Shown piece after piece: positions 18,266 through 25,820 of a stretch of DNA of 64,000 nucleotides; within the stretch, counting starts at the first letter, position 1; the number at the start of each line of letters is the position of its first letter. A program made the translations under genes and the position numbers. The notes under the pieces were generated by a model. It was not told the DNA's origin. It was given only the letters and a program-made list of their open reading frames with translations, and ran no database searches. The stretch is taken from the NCBI RefSeq assembly GCF_000243115.2, contig NZ_CP007035.1, positions 682,001-746,000 of the forward strand. Direction: 5' to 3'. This DNA comes from Niabella soli DSM 19437. GTDB lineage: Bacteria > Bacteroidota > Bacteroidia > Chitinophagales > Chitinophagaceae.

Positions 18266-18724
18266 AATGAACCGGTATCAAAATTATCCTAATGGACTTA
18301 TGGATTCTCCTTCATTGTGATCAAAGCAGGCGGGGTGCTCGTTAGCTAAGAGCAATAGCAAGTCTGGGGTTGCTTTCGAAATGGATCGTGCCGATGGCAC
18401 TCAATTCCCTATATTTGGCTCATTACTTCGGAATAAATTCCGAAGTTACCTAAGGAACACAAGCCTCTGGCTTTCTGTCACATTGAGCATATGATTAAAC
18501 TTGTTGAAACCTCCAGTCAGTAAACATTTGAAGAGGCGTAGCTTCGGTTTAATGGTTAACAAGGAACTTTAGTTTCTTGTTAAGAGCGCGCAACTAAAAG
18601 TAGAGAGCCATCGGCTCGGCCTATAAGCTGATCCTGCAGCGATACCCCATCCGTCAATCAGCATCACAAGTATTTTAATAAAATTGATACCGGTTTATTA
18701 TAACTAATCTGAACTCCTTAATGG
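18251..18724. mobile_element. MITE-like element bounded by terminal inverted repeats, filled with hairpins
   Basis: CCATTAAGG (18251-18259) and AACCGGTATCAA (18270-18281) on the left are matched inverted on the right by TTGATACCGGTT (18684-18695) and CCTTAATGG (18716-18724). Inside are perfect short palindromes: GTGCC-GAT-GGCAC (18388-18400), ACTTCGGAAT with its complement (18425-18446), AAGCC-TCT-GGCTT (18461-18473), a 12-bp stem with one mismatch (18556-18583) and GAGCC-ATC-GGCTC (18605-18617). No ORF of coding quality is present. It may be a non-autonomous mobile element or a structured RNA. Confidence 0.55.
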
Positions 18725-18727
18725 TTC

Positions 18728-18762
18728 AAAAAAAAAGAGTGCACCTCGCAGCGCACCCTTTT
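18728..18762 (-). terminator. Terminator of the isocitrate dehydrogenase gene
   Basis: On the minus strand the arms GAAAAG-GGTGC and GCAC-CTTTT pair around a CTGCGAG-type loop (AAAAG 18733-18737 with CTTTT 18758-18762; GTGC 18739-18742 with GCAC 18753-18756) and the stem is followed by an uninterrupted T run (18728-18736). Confidence 0.65.
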
Positions 18763-18780
18763 CAAAAAAATCAGGAACGA

Positions 18781-20013
18781 TTAACTCAATTTCTTCTGAA
18801 GGTTTTCATCAATCGCTTCCAAAAACTCTTCCGTATATAAATAATCTTTTCCGTGTTCTACTTTATTGCCATGGATACAAACGGCAAGATCCTTGGTCAT
18901 TTTACCTTCTTCAACGGTTTCGATACAAACTTGTTCCAGTTTGTCGGCAAAATCAATTAAAGGCTGGTTGCCGTCCAGTTTACCGCGGAAGGCCAAACCT
19001 CTCGTCCAGGCAAAAATGCTGGCAATGGGGTTGGTGCTGGTGGGTTTGCCCTGCTGGTGCGCCCGGTAGTGACGGGTAACGGTACCATGCGCCGCTTCTG
19101 CTTCCAGTGTTTTACCATCGGGCGTTATCAGCACAGAGGTCATTAAACCCAGTGATCCGAAGCCCTGTGCAACGGTATCGCTCTGCACATCGCCATCATA
19201 GTTTTTGCAGGCCCAGACAAAGTTACCATGCCATTTTAAGGCACTGGCTACCATGTCATCGATCAGGCGATGCTCATAAGTGATGCCCGCATTTTCAAAT
19301 GCCGCTTTGAACTCATTATCATAGATTTCCTGGAAGATGTCTTTAAAACGGCCATCATATTTTTTAAGGATGGTGTTTTTTGTAGAAAGATACAGGGGCC
19401 ATTTTTTGCTTAGTGCCATATTAAAACAGCTTCTGGCAAAGCCCTTAATGCTCTCGTCGGTATTGTACATGGCCATGGCTACACCATCGCCTTTAAAATC
19501 GTATACGTCAAAAGTCTGGGGAGCGCTGCCGTCTTCAGGAGTAAAGGTCAGCGTCAGTTTACCTTTCCCTTTTATTACGGTGTCGGTAGCGCGGTACTGA
19601 TCGCCAAAGGCATGACGGCCAACAATAATAGGAGCCGTCCAGTTGGTTACCAGGCGGGGAATATTGCTGATCACGATCGGCTCGCGAAACACGGTGCCAT
19701 CAAGAATGTTCCGGATGGTTCCATTAGGGCTTTTCCACATTTGTTTCAGGCTAAATTCCTTTACTCGCGCTTCATCAGGGGTAATCGTGGCACATTTGAT
19801 CCCCACGCCGTGCTCCTTGATCGCATTGGCTGCATCAATCGTAACCTGGTCATTCGTAGCATCCCGGTGCTCCACACCCAAATCAAAATACTTAATATCG
19901 ACATCAATATAGGGAAGGATCAGCTTGTCCTTAATGAATTTCCATATAATTCGCGTCATTTCATCACCATCGAGTTCTACTACAGGGTTGGCAACTTTAA
20001 TTTTTTGAGCCAT
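18781..20013 (-). CDS. icd: NADP-dependent isocitrate dehydrogenase (eukaryote-like homodimeric type)
   Basis: A 410-residue cytosolic enzyme converting isocitrate to 2-oxoglutarate and CO2 with NADP in the TCA cycle. It begins [21 protein letters not shown], and has the substrate-phosphate loop [20 protein letters not shown], the [21 protein letters not shown] segment, the metal-binding [10 protein letters not shown]-type stretch ([20 protein letters not shown]) and the cofactor region [20 protein letters not shown]. These identify the homodimeric subfamily II also found in mitochondria, not the E. coli-type enzyme. Length is normal. It is monocistronic with its own terminator. Confidence 0.97.
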   Translation of the reverse strand: MAQKIKVANPVVELDGDEMTRIIWKFIKDKLILPYIDVDIKYFDLGVEHRDATNDQVTIDAANAIKEHGVGIKCATITPDEARVKEFSLKQMWKSPNGTIRNILDGTVFREPIVISNIPRLVTNWTAPIIVGRHAFGDQYRATDTVIKGKGKLTLTFTPEDGSAPQTFDVYDFKGDGVAMAMYNTDESIKGFARSCFNMALSKKWPLYLSTKNTILKKYDGRFKDIFQEIYDNEFKAAFENAGITYEHRLIDDMVASALKWHGNFVWACKNYDGDVQSDTVAQGFGSLGLMTSVLITPDGKTLEAEAAHGTVTRHYRAHQQGKPTSTNPIASIFAWTRGLAFRGKLDGNQPLIDFADKLEQVCIETVEEGKMTKDLAVCIHGNKVEHGKDYLYTEEFLEAIDENLQKKLS

Positions 20014-20048
20014 AATTTTTACTTTAATAATTTAAATTGTGATCGGCG

Positions 20049-20056
20049 CAAATCTA
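20049..20056 (-). promoter_or_regulatory. Candidate -7 box for icd
   Basis: On the minus strand TAGATTTG matches TAnnTTTG exactly and lies about 35 bp upstream of the icd ATG. The -33 element is not clear. Confidence 0.4.
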
Positions 20057-20097
20057 CTGATTTACTGGAATATTTATAAATACATTCGGTTTTCAAA

Positions 20098-20127
20098 TTG
20101 ATTTCGATCAATTTTCTTTTACTTTTG
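20098..20127 (+). promoter_or_regulatory. Promoter of the Crp-like regulator, almost abutting the start codon
   Basis: TTG (20098-20100) and TACTTTTG (20120-20127, exact TAnnTTTG) are 19 bp apart, the usual -33/-7 spacing. The ATG at 20132 is only 4 bp after the -7 box, so the transcript may be leaderless. Confidence 0.5.
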
Positions 20128-20131
20128 TGGC

Positions 20132-20731
20132 ATGAATACCAGCTTGATTGACATCGAAGACCTGATACTGTTTTTAAGGCAGTTTGTTGCTATTTCGAAT
20201 GAGGAGGTGAAGAACATTATTTTGCCGGCCTGCGAGATACGGGAATTTAATAAGCGAGATATCGTTACCAATGCAGGGGAGGTGGAGAACTATATGAACT
20301 TTATAAAAAAGGGAACGCTTCGCAAATATTATGTACAGGAAAAAGAAGAGATCATTGCACAGCTTTCTATTGAAGGGCACCTGATTTCCTGCCAAGAATC
20401 CTTTTACACAAGAACTCCATCCGAATACTTTATAGATGCAGTGGAGTCCGCAACGCTGATCAGCCTGCACTATGATGCGTTGGAGCAGATCTTTGCTTCC
20501 AGCCATAACCTGGAGCGCATGGGCCGGTTGGTGACCCAATACACGATGGTATTAAAAGATAAATGGCAATTTAGTTTGATCCGGTACACGCCCCGCGAGC
20601 GCTTTCTGAATTTTGTAGAAAAGCACCCGGAAATCCTGCAGCGGGTTCCCCAAAAATACCTAGCTTCTTACCTTAACATAAAGCCCGAAACCTTTAGCCG
20701 GTTCAAGCATCTTACCCGGAAAAAAAGTTGA
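20132..20731 (+). CDS. Crp/Fnr family transcriptional regulator
   Basis: A 199-residue protein with a cyclic-nucleotide-binding-like beta roll (about 20-120; EVENYMNFIKKGTLRKYYV, IEGHLISCQESFYTRTPSEYFIDAVE) and a C-terminal helix-turn-helix (about 160-199; VPQKYLASYLNIKPETFSRFKH). The roll lacks the phosphate-binding RAA/RTA residues of cAMP receptors, as is common in Bacteroidota members, so its signal is unknown. The HTH ends abruptly at the stop, as in this subfamily. It is divergent from icd, and could regulate it, though such proteins often act on distant genes. Confidence 0.9.
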   Translation: MNTSLIDIEDLILFLRQFVAISNEEVKNIILPACEIREFNKRDIVTNAGEVENYMNFIKKGTLRKYYVQEKEEIIAQLSIEGHLISCQESFYTRTPSEYFIDAVESATLISLHYDALEQIFASSHNLERMGRLVTQYTMVLKDKWQFSLIRYTPRERFLNFVEKHPEILQRVPQKYLASYLNIKPETFSRFKHLTRKKS

Positions 20732-20935
20732 CACGATGTTAATATCAGGCAAAAGATGGAATAATCTTTTCATTCCTGTTAAAAATTAGGAGTGTATATT
20801 TTTTATTCATATAATAGGCAGTAACTAATTAGTAAGTAATTAAATGTAAATGGTATATTTGTATTTACCAAGCAGTATAAGGCTTCAAATAGGAACCGGA
20901 AAGGAGCTAAATTAACAATTGTTAGTAACTTTTGC
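20732..20935. other. Gene-free AT-rich stretch
   Basis: No ORF of coding quality. A TATATTTG at about 20850 matches the -7 consensus but has no -33 partner. Together with the next promoter it forms the 398-bp gap before the RlpA-like gene. Confidence 0.4.
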
Positions 20936-20966
20936 TTGGAAGTTTACCCATTTTTTAGTACCTTCG
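20936..20966 (+). promoter_or_regulatory. Candidate promoter of the RlpA-like gene
   Basis: TTG (20936-20938) and TACCTTCG (20959-20966, one base off TAnnTTTG) are 20 bp apart. Transcription would give a leader of about 155 nt before the ATG at 21130. Confidence 0.45.
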
Positions 20967-21129
20967 CGCTTTCTTTGCGTTTCTGATTTCTGTAATCAGT
21001 TCGTGTAATTCAGTAAAACAGACCACGAGGTTTGTTCAAAAAAAGTTCACGGGTTCAGCAATGAAGCCGCGTTCAAACTTCCACTGAAACAATTTCCCTG
21101 GAAGCTATTGTTTAACTTAAACCTGTTAC

Positions 21130-21528
21130 ATGAAGAGAGTAATAATCCTGGTGGCCGCAGTTGTCATTTCTTTGACAAGTTTTTCACAAACCAATACTGC
21201 AGGGGCCAGCGCTAAAGCAAGTTTTTACAGTAAAAGCTTTAACGGGCGTAAAACGGCTACAGGCGATACTTATTTTGATCATCTCATGACCGCAGCTTCT
21301 AATATTTATAAATTAGGAACAAGGCTGCTGGTAGTGAACAAGCACACCGGTAAACAAGTAGAGGTGGTGGTAAATGACCGGATGGCGCCTCATATGAAGG
21401 GACGTGTGGATTTGAGCCGGTCGGCTTTCCAGAAAATAGCTTCGCTTGATAAGGGGGTTGTTCCGGTGAAAGTATACGTGCTGAGTGGAAAGACTCCTGA
21501 TCCGGATGATGACGACAACAGCCTGTAA
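21130..21528 (+). CDS. RlpA-like double-psi beta-barrel protein
   Basis: A 132-residue secreted protein with a signal peptide (about 1-20, SLTSFSQ) and a single double-psi beta-barrel domain of the RlpA family: ASFYSKSFNGRKTATGDTYF, LTAAS-type MTAASNIYKLGTRLLVVN and VVVNDRMAPHMKGRVDLSRSAFQKI. RlpA of Pseudomonas is a lytic transglycosylase acting on denuded peptidoglycan and uses the Asp in the N-D-R segment, which is kept here. There is no SPOR domain, unlike septal RlpA, so septal targeting is unlikely. The acidic C terminus (DPDDDD) is unusual. Enzyme activity is inferred from the fold only. Confidence 0.85.
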   Translation: MKRVIILVAAVVISLTSFSQTNTAGASAKASFYSKSFNGRKTATGDTYFDHLMTAASNIYKLGTRLLVVNKHTGKQVEVVVNDRMAPHMKGRVDLSRSAFQKIASLDKGVVPVKVYVLSGKTPDPDDDDNSL

Positions 21529-21547
21529 AAATTTAATTCTCCAAAAG

Positions 21548-21576
21548 CGGGTCTCTTTACGAGGCCCGTTTTTTTT
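21548..21576 (+). terminator. Rho-independent terminator after the RlpA-like gene
   Basis: CGGGTCTC (21548-21555) pairs with GAGGCCCG (21561-21568) with one G-U pair, loop TTTAC, followed by eight T. Confidence 0.85.
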
Positions 21577-21779
21577 GCCCGCCCCCATCCATGAGATCCT
21601 ATAGTGAAATGGATAACTTTATATTAATTAGTATAATAGATTCAAAATGAATGACTAATAACGGTTGCTTACAATTAACCCAAAAGTTGCAAAAGAGGAA
21701 AAGGGTTTCTCTTCGCTGTGGAGGCACCGCCTCAGCGTGTTCGCGGCAAAACGCTTTTACAAGCGCAATATTTTAAACC

Positions 21780-22802
21780 CTAACGCCAGCCCAGGCCAGG
21801 TGCCACATGCTTTAAAATAGCAGACAGGACATGCACATTGTAATCAACGCCCAACGTATTGGGTACCGTTAAAAGAAGCGTATCTGCTTCCCGGATCGCT
21901 TCGTCTTCCGCCAGTTCTTTTATGAGCTGATCCGGTTCCGCGGCATAACTTCTTCCGAAAATGGCGCGTTTATCTGCCTCGATCATTCCGATCTTATCAA
22001 CGCGGTCGGCTTCCTGCCCAAAGAAACGGCGGTCCTGATCGGTTACCAACGCGAAAATCGACCGACTTACCGACACTCTCGGTTCGCGCGTATGCCCCGC
22101 CTTTTTCCAGGCTTCCTTATATAACCGGATCTGCTCTGCCTGCTGTATATGAAACGGTTTACCACTTTCATCATACTTCAAAGTAGAGCTTTGCAGGTGC
22201 ATCGCGTTTTCGGCGGCCCAAACGGCAGTAGCGTTGGATGCGGCTCCCCACCAGATGCGCTCCCGCAATCCTTCCGAATGGGGCTCTACACGCAGCAGGC
22301 CCGGTGGGTTTGGAAACATCGGGTAGGGATTGGGCCGGGCAAATCCAACGCCTTTTAGCTTATCCAAAAACTCCAGTGCCTTACGGCGTCCCATATCGGC
22401 GTCGGTTTCTCCTTTGGCCGGTTCATACCCAAAATAACGCCACCCGTCGATCACCTGTTCCGGCGAGCCCCTGCTGATGCCCAACTGCAGCCGCCCTTCT
22501 GAAATTAGATCAGCCGCCCCGGCATCTTCCACCATATACAAGGGATTCTCGTAACGCATGTCGATCACCCCTGTTCCAATCTCTATTTTATTGGTTTTGG
22601 CGCCGATGGCAGCAAGCAAAGGAAAAGGTGATCCCAATTGAGCAGCAAAATGATGCACCCGAAAATAGGCGCCATCCAAACCGATTGCCTCGGCGGCAAC
22701 AGCCAGATCGATCGATTGAAGCAAGGTGTCACTTGCGGTACGGGTTTGGTAGGCGGGATGGTTCGCCCAATGCCCGAATGATAAAAATCCTATTTTCTTC
22801 AT
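21780..22802 (-). CDS. LLM class flavin-dependent oxidoreductase
   Basis: A 340-residue luciferase-like monooxygenase of TIM-barrel fold. It begins MKKIGFLSFGHW and has EAIGLDGAYFRVHHFAAQLGSP, TNKIEIGTGVIDMRYENPLYMVEDAG and GISRGSPEQVIDGWRYFG, all typical of FMNH2/F420-type class C monooxygenases. The flavin-phosphate site is in the GISRGSP region. Members oxidise aldehydes, sulfonates or xenobiotics with reduced flavin from a partner reductase; no reductase gene is nearby, so the substrate stays unknown. It is monocistronic, flanked by a terminator-bearing gene on one side and aldolase on the other. Confidence 0.9.
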   Translation of the reverse strand: MKKIGFLSFGHWANHPAYQTRTASDTLLQSIDLAVAAEAIGLDGAYFRVHHFAAQLGSPFPLLAAIGAKTNKIEIGTGVIDMRYENPLYMVEDAGAADLISEGRLQLGISRGSPEQVIDGWRYFGYEPAKGETDADMGRRKALEFLDKLKGVGFARPNPYPMFPNPPGLLRVEPHSEGLRERIWWGAASNATAVWAAENAMHLQSSTLKYDESGKPFHIQQAEQIRLYKEAWKKAGHTREPRVSVSRSIFALVTDQDRRFFGQEADRVDKIGMIEADKRAIFGRSYAAEPDQLIKELAEDEAIREADTLLLTVPNTLGVDYNVHVLSAILKHVAPGLGWR

Positions 22803-23050
22803 ACGTCCTTTTTTGCTTCTTATATAAATGTAATAAAAAAAAGCGTTTCAAAAGCGATACACGGGCCGGTTCTAATTTGCCTTATAGTAATCAACCAGTA
22901 TTTTGCTTGAGGGTTGACATCTGAGGTTTATCATTTCACGACAGAACCTCCTTTCTTATTCTCCGTTTCATAATTTTCATATTATCACATTTCCATATTC
23001 TCACCCGTCCGTTTTCTATGATACAAGCGGGCATTTGATGCAGCCGCAAT
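22803..23050. other. Gene-free stretch between the flavin enzyme and aldolase
   Basis: No coding ORF with support. The middle (about 22965-23010) has word-like repetition (TTTCATAATTTTCATATT ... TTTCCATATTCTCAC) like the degenerate repeats elsewhere in the window. Confidence 0.4.
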
Positions 23051-23083
23051 AAAAAACCGCCCCGGAATCTCTGCCGGAACGGT
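23051..23083 (-). terminator. Rho-independent terminator of the aldolase gene
   Basis: On the minus strand ACCGTTCCGG pairs with CCGGGGCGGT (two G-U pairs, 8-nt loop) and is followed by a T run (plus-strand A 23051-23055). Confidence 0.85.
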
Positions 23084-23108
23084 CTGTTATTTAAAAGCGT
23101 GTAATTGC

Positions 23109-24179
23109 TTATGCGTTTTTGCCGATACAGTTCAGGTCGTTGAAGGCTTCTTCCAAACGTTTTACAAAAGTCTCTTCCCCTTTGCGCAGCCATACGCGTG
23201 GGTCGTAGTATTTTTTGTTGGGTTTGTCTGCCCCTTCAGGATTGCCCAACTGGCCCTGCAGGTAAGCTTCGTTCTTTTTGTAGTAGTCGAATACCCCCTC
23301 AGCAAATGCCCACTGCATATCGGTATCCAGGTTCATTTTGATTGCGCCATAGCCGATCGCTTCAGTGATTTTCGCTTTCTCGGAACCGCTACCGCCGTGG
23401 AATACAAAGTAAACCGGTTTATCAGAAGCGGTACCAAATTTTTGCTGAATGAATTTCTGGCTGTTATCCAGGATAGTGGGGGTCAGTACCACATTGCCGG
23501 GTTTGTAAACGCCGTGTACATTCCCAAATGCTGCAGCAACAGTAAACAGATTGCCTACTTTGCTCAGGGCTTCGTAAGCCTGCGCTACGTCTTCCGGCTG
23601 CGTATATAATTTGGAGTTGTCCACGTCAGTATTGTCCACGCCATCTTCTTCGCCACCGGTAACGCCCAGTTCAATTTCAATGCTCATGCCCAGAGGCGCC
23701 ATGCGCTTGAAGAATTCAACAGAAGTTTCAATATTTTCACCGATAGGTTCTTCGCTCAGATCCAGCATGTGTGAGCTATATAAGGGTTGTCCTTTTTCTT
23801 TATGGAATTGCTCGCCGGCATCGATCAGCGCGCTGATCCAGGGCAGCCATTTTTTTGCCGCATGGTCGGTATGCAATACAACCGGAACACCATAATATTT
23901 TGCCACATTATGTACGTGCATAGCTCCGCTGATGGCTCCGGAAATATTTGCCTGCAATTTATCATTGGGCATTCCTTTGCCGGCAAAGAATTGTGCCCCG
24001 CCATTGCTGAACTGGATCATAACTGGAGAATTTACCTTTGCAGCGGTTTCCAAAACAGCGTTTACGCTATCGGTTCCAACCACATTTACAGCAGGTAATG
24101 CAAACTGATTCTCTTTTGCGTCATTATAGAGGTCTTCCAGCTCTTTGCCAAACAAAACCCCGGCTCTGTATTTACTCAT
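23109..24179 (-). CDS. fbaA: Class II fructose-bisphosphate aldolase
   Basis: A 356-residue zinc aldolase of class IIA (E. coli and yeast type), splitting fructose 1,6-bisphosphate to dihydroxyacetone phosphate and glyceraldehyde 3-phosphate in glycolysis and gluconeogenesis. Visible signatures are the zinc-ligand region VPVVLHTDHAAKKWLPWI, SSHMLDLSEEPIGENIETSVEF, the IELGVTGGEEDGVDN segment, FGNVHGVYKPGNVVL, VFHGGSGSEKAKI and IGYGAIKMNLDTDMQWAF. Histidines in HTDHA, NVHGVY and FHGGSGS are the expected zinc ligands. Length is normal and it has its own terminator. Confidence 0.97.
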   Translation of the reverse strand: MSKYRAGVLFGKELEDLYNDAKENQFALPAVNVVGTDSVNAVLETAAKVNSPVMIQFSNGGAQFFAGKGMPNDKLQANISGAISGAMHVHNVAKYYGVPVVLHTDHAAKKWLPWISALIDAGEQFHKEKGQPLYSSHMLDLSEEPIGENIETSVEFFKRMAPLGMSIEIELGVTGGEEDGVDNTDVDNSKLYTQPEDVAQAYEALSKVGNLFTVAAAFGNVHGVYKPGNVVLTPTILDNSQKFIQQKFGTASDKPVYFVFHGGSGSEKAKITEAIGYGAIKMNLDTDMQWAFAEGVFDYYKKNEAYLQGQLGNPEGADKPNKKYYDPRVWLRKGEETFVKRLEEAFNDLNCIGKNA

Positions 24180-24445
24180 TTGATAAAATTTTTTAAAATA
24201 ACTTATTGTTTGATTTGCGAGGCGCTAAGTTAACTATTCCTGATAAATTATTGGCTATTTTGGAGAATATATTGAAGTTGTTTAAACTTAATTGGGGAAA
24301 TGTTGATTTTTTTACAAACCAGTGTTATGTTAATCGTGAAACGTCAAAGGTGAAACGCGAGAGGTTTACGTTTATCGCCCGCCTGACCGGACGGGCAGGT
24401 TTCACGTTTTCCGATACCGCACGCCGTTTTGCAAATAATATGACG
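24180..24445. other. Gene-free stretch upstream of the aldolase
   Basis: Upstream leader of the aldolase and the 3' side of the next minus-strand gene. It holds the 34-bp repeat described separately and a G+C-rich palindrome, CCGCCTGACC GGACGGGCAGG type (about 24379-24401), which resembles a terminator without a T run. Confidence 0.4.
24331..24364. repeat. 34-bp dispersed repeat, copy 2 (inverted)
   Basis: The reverse complement matches 11646-11679 at 32 of 34 positions. Confidence 0.7.
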
Positions 24446-25564
24446 CTAACTCCTTTTCACAGGGCCAAAAACCGGCTTTTTCAGGGACCGGGTTTTTTCC
24501 TGGATCAGTTTCAGGTTTTCCCGCAGCATATATTTTAAATGCAGTTTTAGTATCTGCCCCATGGAGTTGCACCGGTTGAAAGCGGCCGTATGAAAATGCT
24601 GGTTCAACTGCTCTGCCAATTGCTTTTGTTTTTCCGGAGGGGCAATCTCGTCCCGCGACATAATGTTGAGTAACTCCATTAACCGGAAACGACCGGCTGC
24701 CACCCGGAACGCCATCGCAGAGCGTTCTTCGGCTTTATACTGTTCAATCGATTCTTTGTTCAGGTGCGTTAAAACTGTTTGCACAAAACGATTATTCTCT
24801 TTGAAAAACTGAGGCATATAAAGGCTTTTGCGGCCTTCATAACTTTGCTGGTCAAAATCGATAGCCCGGATACGATACTGGTATCCCTCAATATCCGGCG
24901 TGCTTACAATTACAAAATTATAACTGCGCATATCACCCAGCAGCCGCACAAAACAACGCTCGTTGAATTTTACAAACTCCTTTGCAAATCGGGTTTTATT
25001 GGTTTCCGGAAGATCTAAATAATTGTCTACAAAAACATCCCCCGGAAGGCCGGGTATATGCTCTTCCACCAGAGTGCCGCCATCGGTATAAAAGGTGATG
25101 CGGTTGGGGGAGAGGATATGCTCCATTTCCAGTCCATAAATGCGGGACGCATCGGTGATCTTCATATAATAATGATCAAAATTGGCATTGAACTTATTAA
25201 TGATACGGATACGAAAGGGCAGGGAGTTGCCGAAATTGCAAAAGTCGATACGCGCCACATCCAGTTGGTCGGCAAAGGTCATGTCACCTTCGGTTTTGAG
25301 GATCGCATAGATCTTCACCAGTCCTTCTTTTAAAAAATCCCATTCCCGTTTATCGTAAATAGCTTTTTCCCAATGGGTGTAGTTGCCTTCGCTGTCTTTA
25401 ATGGGGACCGACCAGGTAAAATTGAGCAGTTCTTTATGTGATACGGGCAGCTTTACCTCACGCCCCTGGTGTTTCAGATAGGCCGACAATTCCCTGCTAA
25501 CAGGGTATAACAATTTTTTCCTTGAAGGTTTATCGTTCAACTGGTCAATAAGCGAAGTGTCCAT
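24446..25564 (-). CDS. Unknown protein, possibly a divergent kinase-like fold
   Basis: A 372-residue cytosolic protein that I do not recognise as a named family. Its central part has the order of a protein/small-molecule kinase: YYMKITD with Lys135 (candidate ATP-binding lysine), a hinge-like LVEEHIPG (about 165-172), LLGDMRSYNFVIV (208-220) resembling the catalytic loop with Asp211 and Asn216, and IRAIDFDQQSYEGR (232-245) resembling the DFG metal-binding Asp (Asp236). About 110 residues precede this and a helical, basic tail follows. No glycine loop is evident. It stands alone between fbaA and DUF4403. Phosphotransferase activity is speculation. Confidence 0.6.
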   Translation of the reverse strand: MDTSLIDQLNDKPSRKKLLYPVSRELSAYLKHQGREVKLPVSHKELLNFTWSVPIKDSEGNYTHWEKAIYDKREWDFLKEGLVKIYAILKTEGDMTFADQLDVARIDFCNFGNSLPFRIRIINKFNANFDHYYMKITDASRIYGLEMEHILSPNRITFYTDGGTLVEEHIPGLPGDVFVDNYLDLPETNKTRFAKEFVKFNERCFVRLLGDMRSYNFVIVSTPDIEGYQYRIRAIDFDQQSYEGRKSLYMPQFFKENNRFVQTVLTHLNKESIEQYKAEERSAMAFRVAAGRFRLMELLNIMSRDEIAPPEKQKQLAEQLNQHFHTAAFNRCNSMGQILKLHLKYMLRENLKLIQEKTRSLKKPVFGPVKRS

Positions 25565-25820
25565 AGGGCAATTTAAAATAAGAGATGAAGAATATCAAAT
25601 TTTAAAGTGGAAGAGTCTTAGTTGCCGAGCAGAGGGAATCATTCGCTACTGCTTCTTCAATTTCATTTTGTAGGGGTGAGAGACATTTTTTCCCGGAAGC
25701 ATTCGGGACCAAAACGTAGCGCAAAAGGGGCATAGGGCTATAAAAAGATCCGTAAAGCTTAAGAAAACAACATTGAATGTTGAATTTAAAATTTTGAAAT
25801 TGGATATTTTGCATTCATCA
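25565..25820. other. Short gene-free stretch
   Basis: No supported gene. The left part has word-like AT repetition (for example 25775-25815, GAATTTAAAATTTTGAAATTGG). No terminator with a T run was seen. Confidence 0.35.
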
